DNA of 64,000 bases from Maylandia zebra (Eukaryota; Chordata; Actinopteri; Cichliformes; Cichlidae): the NCBI RefSeq assembly GCF_041146795.1, contig NC_135183.1:16124840-16188839 (forward strand), in the 5' to 3' direction. Position numbers and translations under genes: made by a program. Below are positions 56,901 to 64,000 of the stretch, piece by piece (the stretch's first letter is position 1; each line of letters starts with the position of its first letter). The notes under the pieces were generated by a model. The model was given only the letters and a program-made list of their open reading frames with translations. It was not told the origin of the DNA and searched no databases.

Positions 56901-59298
56901 CAGGCTAACAAAGGTAAAATCCCCCAAATTCCAGAGGAAACGAGGAAGAAGATCATTTAAAGCCTGTATGCCGGCTTTCATTGGACATAAAAGTGTAATC
57001 CTAAAGTTCTCAGATTGCTGTAGTGTGATAAACAGCACAACGTTTGCTTTATGATTTACTGAAGTAAAAAAGTGTTAGACTGAATCAAATGGAGATACTC
57101 CACGTAGACACAATTTGTATTTAATTACAGAACTTAAATGTTCTTAGTTCCATTCGGCCGCTGAGGTTTACTCTGTTAAGATTCCATGCATTCATTCTCT
57201 TCCACTTATCCAACTCAGGGCCACGAGGGAGCAAGAGACAGGTCACACACATCACAAGACTAACACAGAGTAACAGACAAGCAGTCTGTCACAGGGAAAC
57301 TTTGGACTTGGCTGGTGTACCTGGAGAGTACCCATGCAGACAGAGATACTAGACACACTAGTATACTAGACTATACTAGATACTAGACTATTCTGCGAAC
57401 TTAACCTGCTCTGAAGCAGGTTAAGTTCGCAGAACACAGATCAACAAATATGAAATCACTGCCCTTTGACCAATCAGTTCTCCAGGAAATAGCATCACCA
57501 TTCTTGGAATATCCCTCAGACCCCTGTGTGCAGACAGTAGGAAGGTCTCAAGTGTTTTTTTTTTACACTGTGTAATGTCTTTGTGTATCCCTGATGAGCA
57601 AATATTTAAAAAAAAAAAATCAAATTTTTTGTTGCTCAATTTTTTTTTCTGTTTGCTTTCTGTTTGCAAACCACTTTACAACAAATTTATAACATTTTAT
57701 TAAATTGATGTAGACACATAGACAAGTGTAATACAGCTTCTCTCCTGGGGGGAATACATGGTATAAGTGCAAGTTGCTGTACTTTACTAAAACCACTAAA
57801 GTACAAACTGTGCTTTGCATTGTCACAGGAATGTTTGGATATTATTTCTGTGATTTGAAAAAAATGCATAAATTTAGTTTTACTTGATTCTAATCTCCTG
57901 CTGAGTCTCACATTCCTGGACACACGGAACATACATTACAGATACCCGTTCAATCAGTCAGGTTAATGTTACTTTGATCTGCAGCAAACTGAAGAGATTT
58001 CCACTCTCCTTGCCTTTTACTTGTATATTTTTATGTTCTTTAGATATTTTCACAACCATTTAGTATCATCTCTTGATTAGGTGGTGTTCCAGGTACATCT
58101 GTCTTTTTGTAAAATAAAAAACAAGCCCACATTTTCCTCACGACACCAACGACCAGCTCGACGGTCCCTCGAGTTTCCCTGCACACATCCCGTTCAGCAG
58201 TCAGCTGTCAACAGCTGCTGCTAATTCAGGAAACCCGCAATATACCATAATGTCACTGTAATATTCTGCACAAAATAACAAATGTAGCTCATTTCCCCAG
58301 CACAGACCTACTGCAGCTTGTGTTTACCCTCACAGTGACTGACCTGGGATAAATGGCAAATGGGATTTAAAAGGAGGGAGCGATGGACACTGAGATAACT
58401 TCATTTGACTTTATAAGCAAACCTGTTGCTTTGATGAGGATTTGGCCAATTTGCATTAGAAAGAAATAGATTTAATGAAACTTATCATTTGGACAGGTAG
58501 CTGTGCACCTTAGTAATATAGTTCCCTTGCTCAAAAGACTGAATATCATCCTCTCAAGATGCAAACATATTCAGGAAACCCACCCAGGTTTACTGGTCAC
58601 AGACAGTAGATGGTTATTGTGAAAAGCATATCATCTTTAAATAATTAATCCCAGTGTTATGGAGAATATGCAAACATAGCCACTGCTGGGTAAGTGTAAT
58701 ATTTTATTATACGTTTATTCAATAAATGGGTTTATGGCACTGAGATTATTATTACTGAGATTATTTCAGCCCGGTTCCTTAAACTTATGGCCTGCTTCTG
58801 ACTGATCTGCTGCTCAGTGTTTACCATTTGCACCAGCTGGAAATGGAGACCTTTTTGCTGAGGTCTTTAATGTTGTTTAACTGCATGATGAGACACTGGC
58901 AGACAGAGACGACCATTCGGTGAACATGAATCTGCCGATGCCAGTGAACCTGAACCAGGTGGAACTCGTAGGGATCATTTTCTGTGGTAGAAGAGTCATA
59001 TGACCACCCCGATGCTGCCAACAACACGCCTTTCATATAAACGCGCAGGGAAAACCCTGGGTTAACTCAGCGAGCTGGTAACCAACTTCGTGTGACCATT
59101 TATCCTAAACGTCAATGTCAGGATAAGTGTATCTAGATAACAGAAGGATATCCTGGATATGCAGAACAAGCTTAAGTGTATGCAGCCCTGATTCTCTGCA
59201 CCTCCTATCCTCCCTCACGCTAGTTACTAACCTGCGGCGTCAACCTGCGGCAGGAACGACAGATGTTCTTTATGTTCCTCAGACAAAACCAGCAGCAT
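53921..59298 (-). CDS. COMMD2: COMM domain-containing protein 2
   Basis: One of ten COMMD proteins forming the ring of the Commander complex, which recycles endosomal membrane cargo. Six coding exons join in phase: 59232-59298, 56692-56769, 56051-56133, 55712-55786, 55435-55533 and 53921-54127, giving 609 nt and 202 aa (human 199). The N-terminus reads MLLVLSEEHKEHLSFLPQVD. The helical N-terminal domain contains GEFGRIALEFLRRGASPK and MVQHGVEGLMFLM. The COMM domain begins near residue 124 with the hallmark YHNLEWRLDVQ and ends MKTSHARRILRNIK. Intron 5 contains a hAT element and intron 1 (2.5 kb) a palindrome. All splice sites are GT/AG. Confidence 0.95.
54281..55084 (-). mobile_element. hAT element, 804 bp, with BED zinc-finger remnant
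   Basis: Ends CAGTGATGTGTGATACCACT and inverse CCCGCACATCACTA. Flanked by perfect 8-bp repeats CACACCTG at 54273-54280 and 55085-55092. The minus strand at about 54765-54655 reads DAVCDTCGRTVR then GSTANLVKHLRVNH and a stop, a BED-type finger (C-x2-C ... NL-x2-HL ... H) from a ZBED-like hAT transposase. The catalytic region is gone. COMMD2 intron 5. Confidence 0.87.
57185..57345. repeat. Dispersed teleost repeat
   Basis: Degenerate copy containing CAACTCAGGGCCACGAGGG, CAGTCTGTCACAGGG, ACTTTGGACTTG and CCTGGAGAGTACCCATGCAG, the landmarks of a very common fish repeat. COMMD2 intron 1. Confidence 0.5.
57391..57434. repeat. Perfect palindrome, 20-bp arms, 4-nt loop
   Basis: Left arm TTCTGCGAACTTAACCTGCT (57391-57410), loop CTGA, right arm is its exact inverse complement (57415-57434). 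It lies just after a TACTAGA-rich tract. The core GGTTAAGTT sequence is known from fold-back ends of fish MITEs, so it may be the terminus of a larger element to its right. COMMD2 intron 1. Confidence 0.95.
57435..59100. other. COMMD2 intron 1 remainder; possible mobile element body
   Basis: A minus-strand frame at 58821-59036 (71 aa, with NDPYEFHLVQVHWHRQIHVHR) has coding-like texture but no family I can name. It is followed by AAAACCCTGGGTTAACTC at 59051-59068, which resembles the TTAACC-rich palindrome at 57391. One reading is that both belong to one element about 1.7 kb long. Unproven. Confidence 0.3.
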
Positions 59299-61555
59299 AC
59301 TGACCAAAGGTTTCCACTTCAAACCCCCGACAAATAATAGACATATGTATCCGGAAAACGATCAGTTTTATTTCTTCTTTGGTGTCTTTTTCTTCTTTTA
59401 TTTTTTATTTATTGACTGTTGTCAAACAGCAAAATGGCGCATTACCGCCACCACCTGGTGTGGAGTGTGGACTTAAACGTAAATAAAAAAATTTATATAT
59501 ATATTAAATATATATATAAATCAATAAGTCCCAAACAAATTAGTCTCACTACTCGAGTACACTGCATACCACCGGCATTTATAGCACCTGAGAGGAGCAG
59601 GCATATACGGCCTTACTGGAAAGCGCATGCACCCTATCTTAACTCTATCTAGAAGAACTGGTTCTTAAAATTCTAGCATTACAGACACACTGTCAACTCT
59701 TCCCCTCTTGACTGTTCTCAACAGTCTTTTAATCCTCCTGACCTCGCTGCCAGAAATACTTTGTCTGATTTCTTTCTAGATCTACTAGGACACCTGTGAT
59801 TAGTCCCTGCACCAGTTTAAACTTGAGCAATATTTTCCCCTCTCTCTCTACACTTTTTGCAGAAACTCTCAGCATTTAATACTTTTTCTGCTCTTCCGTT
59901 TTAACTGCGATCAGCAGACTTGCATCTCTTAGTACTTAAGCTACTGTTCCATCTCCAAGCTTCTTTTTTTTTCAGCTCTCTTGACAATACTGTCGGGCTT
60001 AATTGCTACACCTAATCCTCCGGCCTAATTTTCAGTATTATTTCAAACTCTTCTCATTGTCATACTTATGCTGTGTGAGCTGTCCCATACAAGGTTGCTT
60101 CATCATATGATTCCAAAATATGATTCCTAAAATTATAAGGAGCACACATCAAGCTTTTCTTACTTTTACATTTATTTGTAGCATCTCAGCACTAATGTAA
60201 CAGAACAGTGTTGGCAAGTGTGACACTGTTCACATAATTATTAAATATTTATCTTTAAAGAAATTTTTTGAAATGAAAAATAAATGGCATTCCTCCATGT
60301 TAATGAGCTCATGTGTGGATTCTGATTGTGTGGTTTTTACATTCTCACTTACAATGCATTCTTTACCTTGTGGTTATTTGAGTGAGTGGGCCGAGGGCAG
60401 ACGGCAACATCCAGTCCTGCAGCCAGAGTCCAGCGCGAGACACGCAGATTTACCCTCTGACCCTGGCAGGAGATAAGCAGTTGAAGGCGTTTGGAGCTGT
60501 GCGTGTGTGTCTGTTGTCAGTGTAGATGGTTGCATGTGTGTGCGTATGTCCTGTATCAGACTGGAAGTCTGCAGTTGGCCTGGAAGGAGGGACAAAGAGT
60601 TCTCACAACTGTATCATGTAAAAGTGGGAATGATAAAAGAAACTGAAATATTTGCAGCTAAAACTGGACACAGATGCATAATTTTTCTCTAATTTAATTT
60701 TTTTATTATATTTTATAGAAGTTCAAAATACAAATTCTTAATATCTCTTTTTGGTTCTGCGCTAGTATGTCTATTTTTATTTACTGCATCCATGAAAACA
60801 TCACATTGTTGACAATTTTACAGAGGGCACCACACCCAGACAGTAAATGTTTTTTATTATGTGTCCTAAACAGGACACTAAGGCGTTTGGTCAAAACAGT
60901 TTAGGGGTCTGATGTTGGCTCACATTTCTTCTTCAGCTTTCTGGCCATCTCCAGTTTGAAGAAGACCCTTCTGCTGTCAGTGCTCCCGTAACCATCTCTT
61001 GTCCTCCAGTGTAGTGTTAAAAGGAGGGTATAGTGCTGTCCCCGCTTTTGTTCCCCAGTAGCCCTAAACCTCTTGCATATGAAACTCACTACTGTTGTTT
61101 ACTGGAACTGTTTTCACTAACATGAATCCAATTTGACATATTGTGTTGACAATTTTACAAAAAACAAAAGAGAGACTCTTTATTTCTTTGTGATTTATGC
61201 TATATAGAACAAACAACTATCAAGACCAAGGCTGTAACAAAGACCGATGTCCTCTCACAATTTAAGATCTGTCATGAGCAGAGCCCCAACTAGAAGATAC
61301 AAGAAGATACACACAAAAAAAAAATCTACCAAACTTCAAATGGAGCTACAGGTGTATGGAGAAGGACTAATGGGTGAGGAAAAGTTACAAACGGAGTGCC
61401 TGCATCAAGCAATAAGGAATCACATAGCCTCACTCTGGGACGAGGCCCAACACATTTTTTTAACTGTGAACTGAACACTGCATATGGTGCCACAGTGTTC
61501 TTCATGAGCTTGGGGTAGTTGAGATGCATGCGTATGAATGTCTAAATAGAAACCA
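59299..61555. other. Intergenic region upstream of COMMD2
   Basis: Presumed COMMD2 promoter at the left, followed by an AT-rich TATATA tract at 59490-59520. A minus-strand frame at 60901-61089 (62 aa, with FKLEMARKLKKKCE) was considered but matches nothing I recognise. No host gene, RNA gene or repeat family is supported. Confidence 0.35.
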
Positions 61556-62385
61556 CAGACCTTCAGCATTCTCCATCATGACTTGTCAGCCAACGACTTG
61601 TCAACGACTACCAACCAGTTGCTCTCACACACCTGTTATACTGAAGTGTTTTAAGAAACTGGTCTGCTGCCACATCATGTCCTGCCTGCCATCCGCACTC
61701 GACCTGCTCCAGTGTGCATACAAAGCTAACAGATCAACTGAAGACGCCATTGCTACAACGCTCCACACCACCATCTCCTACCAGGAACAACAGGGGTGTT
61801 ACGCCAGGCTGCTCTCTGTTGACTTTACCTCTGCTTTTAGTACAATACTCCCAGACAGACTAATAGTAAAACTGCTGGATATCGGACTTCCTTCTACCAC
61901 CGGCTGCTGGATCAGATACTTTCTCTCTGACCGTGTACAAAGAGTTCGAGTGGGTCTTCATCTTTCCTCAGCCCTCAGCCTTAACACTGGCTCTCCACAA
62001 ATCCGTGTACGAAGTCCTCTACTATACACTCTGTACACAACTGACTCTGTCAGTACCCACACAGACAATGCAGTCATTAAGTTGGCAGATGATACCACTG
62101 TGGTGGGGCTCATCTCTGGGGGAGACCAGACAGCACACAGAGCTGAGCTTCATAGGCTACCAGATTGGTGTGCGGACAACAACTTGGACCTCAAGACCAC
62201 CAAGACAAAAGAGCTGTTAGTCGACTTCAAAAGGAAGAAGTCTGAGCTGCAGCCCATGAATATCAACAGGGAGTGCGTGGAAAGGGTGTCCAGCTTCAAG
62301 TTCCTGGGTGTGCACATAGACACAGACCTCCAGTGGAGCTCAAACAACTCAGCGGTTGCAAAGAAGGCCCAACAGCACCTCAATT
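61556..62385 (+). pseudogene. LINE reverse transcriptase remnant (CR1/L2/Rex1-like)
   Basis: Plus-strand frame with the reverse-transcriptase order of fish CR1-group LINEs: VILKCFKKLV, QCAYKANRSTEDAI, LLSVDFTSAFSTILP, an altered GSPQIRVRSPLLYTLY (the usual GxPQGxxxSP is damaged), LADDTTVVG (motif C with ADD retained) and FKFLGVHIDTDLQWS. The 5' end, with endonuclease, is missing. Translation stops matching at about 62385, where a pyrimidine tract starts. Confidence 0.8.
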
Positions 62386-62431
62386 TTCTTTTTTTCTTTT
62401 TTTTCTTTTCTTTTTTTTTTGCCTGTCCCGT
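62386..62431. repeat. Polypyrimidine (T/C) tract
   Basis: Forty-odd bases almost wholly T with scattered C, at the junction between LINE and the following repeat. It could be an old poly(A) tail of an element inserted in antisense. Confidence 0.9.
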
Positions 62432-64000
62432 TTGGCTCTTTTGCCATCAGAATTGTTGTCTAAAGGCAAAGAAAGATGCCCAACGGATTTACTTTACCAA
62501 ACTGACCATCCCAGCCTTGCCTTAATGGTCCATTTGATTCACCTTTTATTGTTTATTTTATTTTCACTTACTGAATACGGGACAGACTTGACTGGGGGAA
62601 AGAAGGGGAGAAAGAAAGAGGGAAAGAGAAACAGCTGAGAAGAGGTACGGGGGAGAAGGGCAAAAGACAAAAACCAACAGAACGGGCAGAGAAAAAAAAA
62701 TGCATATATCAATCACCTGGATCACCTGCTGAGAAAGAAAAAAGAAAGCAAGCAGAAGAGAACAAGAGTAATAGAATAAACAACATCACAATGATATATG
62801 GGAATATGACAGTAAATACTAAATGTTAAACATTATTGTGCAGCACATAAGATCAACAGAACACAGTGTGCTTTGAGGTAGGAGCCAAAAAGGGTGTAGT
62901 TTGTGGGTGTGATCACCCGTGTGTACACCTGTGAGCATGGACGCGCTTGTTTTTTGTTTTTTTAAAAGGTTCCTTCATGTAATAATCTGCTAGAGGGTGT
63001 GGGGGGGCCACAGCCCCGTCCTCCAGGGCGTGAAGCAGGTGTGGAGGAGATCAAAACTCCAGACATCCAGAGGCCCCCAGAACACAAGAGACCAAGGAAG
63101 ACCAACAGAGGGGCAGCTGCGCCACTGTCCCGGAAAGAGCTGAGGAGAGTCCCAGATGAGGGCTCACTCAGCAGCCGCGGAGCAGAAGCCAGGGGGAGTT
63201 GCAGTGACGCGCCCGTGAGCTCCGCCGGCAGCCAGCTGCACCTGAGTGACCGAGCCCCAGGCTGAGAGGCCGGGGGCACCCCACCTCCGAAGTGGCCCGA
63301 GCGAGCCCCAGGCTCCAGGCCCCGATAAGCGGCCGCCAAGGAGTGAGCCGGTGTGTACCTGGACGCCCATCCCCGGACACAAAGAACCACCAACGCACCG
63401 ATGTCTGAGGGGGTCCGCCACTGGCAGGGGAAGTGGTGGTAGGGGGAGATAGGCCTCCAAACCTTGGAGGGCCTGAGATGTCCCCAGAGAGGTGGCGCCT
63501 GACACCCAACCTGACATATAGACACAGACATACAGGCACACACAGATACAAACATCCATTCCCACCCTCATGCTCTCATATGCACTTACTCCACACTCAA
63601 CCAACGTGGAGACAGACGTAAAGAGACGTTGTACACACGATCACACTCCCCAAGCGTACTCTACAAACCGGGTCTAGGTGCCCCCGCCCCTGGAGGGGGG
63701 AACTGCACCCAGACCCAGGTGGTGTTTCCCTTTTCCCTGCGGTGGGGGGAGGCAGACCGCCCCGACTCCGCAGCAGCAGGAAGGCTCCACACTCCAGACC
63801 GCAGTCGGACGGCCAACTCCTCCTCCTAGTCCTAGCCCCCCTGCTCCAGCAGGTCGCAGAGAACGGGGGTGAGAGAAGACTCCAAACCTCCCTCCACCCG
63901 CTCATTGTAGTGTTGATGCATGTGTGTTCTAAGGTGCAATTAAAACCCAGGAGGGCTTGGAGCTACCTGCCAGAGAGCAGCAGGTAAGCGCATGGTCCCT
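62432..64000. repeat. Composite interspersed repeat with GC-rich block
   Basis: 62432-62950 is A/G-rich, with GAAAGAAGGGGAGAAAG motifs. From about 62990 to 63900 the sequence turns strongly GC-rich with many CCCC and GGGG runs, unlike the AT-rich rest of the window. Frames on both strands are open and proline/arginine-rich, a by-product of base composition. I recall similar blocks being mis-annotated as proline-rich proteins in fish genomes. No start, motif or intron structure supports a gene. It runs past the window edge. Confidence 0.5.

Noticed and set aside
60901-61089. 62-aa minus-strand frame ending in a lysine-rich run
   Set aside because: No similarity I recognise and no neighbouring exons. 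A single short frame is not enough for a gene call.
62962-63905. Several long proline/arginine-rich frames on both strands
   Set aside because: Simultaneous openness on both strands follows from high GC content. No domain or intron structure is seen.
1-64000. A novel defence or biosynthetic system
   Set aside because: All five complete genes are conserved single-copy vertebrate housekeeping genes. The remaining DNA is explained by mobile elements and repeats or is unremarkable.

Overview
The window is nuclear DNA from a ray-finned fish. Its genes are split by GT-AG introns, its proteins resemble vertebrate orthologues exon by exon, and its introns are filled with transposon families typical of teleosts: Tc1/mariner, hAT with 8-bp target duplications, Penelope-like elements, and L2/Rex1- and RTE-type LINEs. 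The repeat mix suggests a percomorph, perhaps a cichlid, but that is a guess.

Five protein-coding genes could be rebuilt completely from start to stop with splice phases that agree. From left to right they are NDUFA11 (minus, 2839-11299, 4 exons, 135 aa, complex I accessory subunit), MRPL55 (minus, 12699-14410, 3 exons, 138 aa, mitochondrial ribosomal protein mL55), CTNS (plus, 17154-22515, 10 coding exons, 381 aa, lysosomal cystine/H+ exporter), TRAPPC8 (minus, 23568-53181, 29 coding exons, 1447 aa, TRAPPIII subunit) and COMMD2 (minus, 53921-59298, 6 exons, 202 aa, Commander complex subunit). MRPL55 and CTNS diverge from a shared upstream region. CTNS and TRAPPC8 converge tail to tail with only a few hundred bases between their poly(A) signals. 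TRAPPC8 and COMMD2 are in tandem. The genes do not form one pathway: two serve mitochondria, and the other three serve lysosomal and endomembrane traffic.

Layout. 1-1819: a ~145-bp tandem repeat running directly into a 5'-truncated Tc1 transposon. 2.8-11.3 kb: NDUFA11, whose introns carry a hAT-like element inserted next to an old Tc1, a hAT element nested inside another hAT element, a LINE scrap and a decayed GTF2IRD2-type hAT transposase. 12.1-14.4 kb: MRPL55, with a hAT-like element in intron 2. 14.4-17.15 kb: presumed divergent promoter and CTNS 5' region, with another hAT-like element. 17-23 kb: CTNS. 23-53.2 kb: TRAPPC8, whose introns hold at least four inverted-repeat Penelope-like copies, several Tc1 fossils and LINE fragments. 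53.2-59.3 kb: COMMD2, with a hAT element containing a BED zinc-finger remnant and a perfect 20-bp-arm palindrome. 59.3-64 kb: no recognised host gene; a LINE reverse-transcriptase remnant is broken by a pyrimidine tract and followed by a strikingly GC-rich, proline-codon-rich repeat reaching the window edge.

I found no evidence of a novel multi-gene system, and no tRNA, rRNA or CRISPR array. The most interesting signals are the nested and precisely bounded transposons, a 97-bp near-identical duplication in two TRAPPC8 introns, the inverted-arm Penelope elements, and a TCTCGCGAGA palindrome just upstream of the NDUFA11 start codon.
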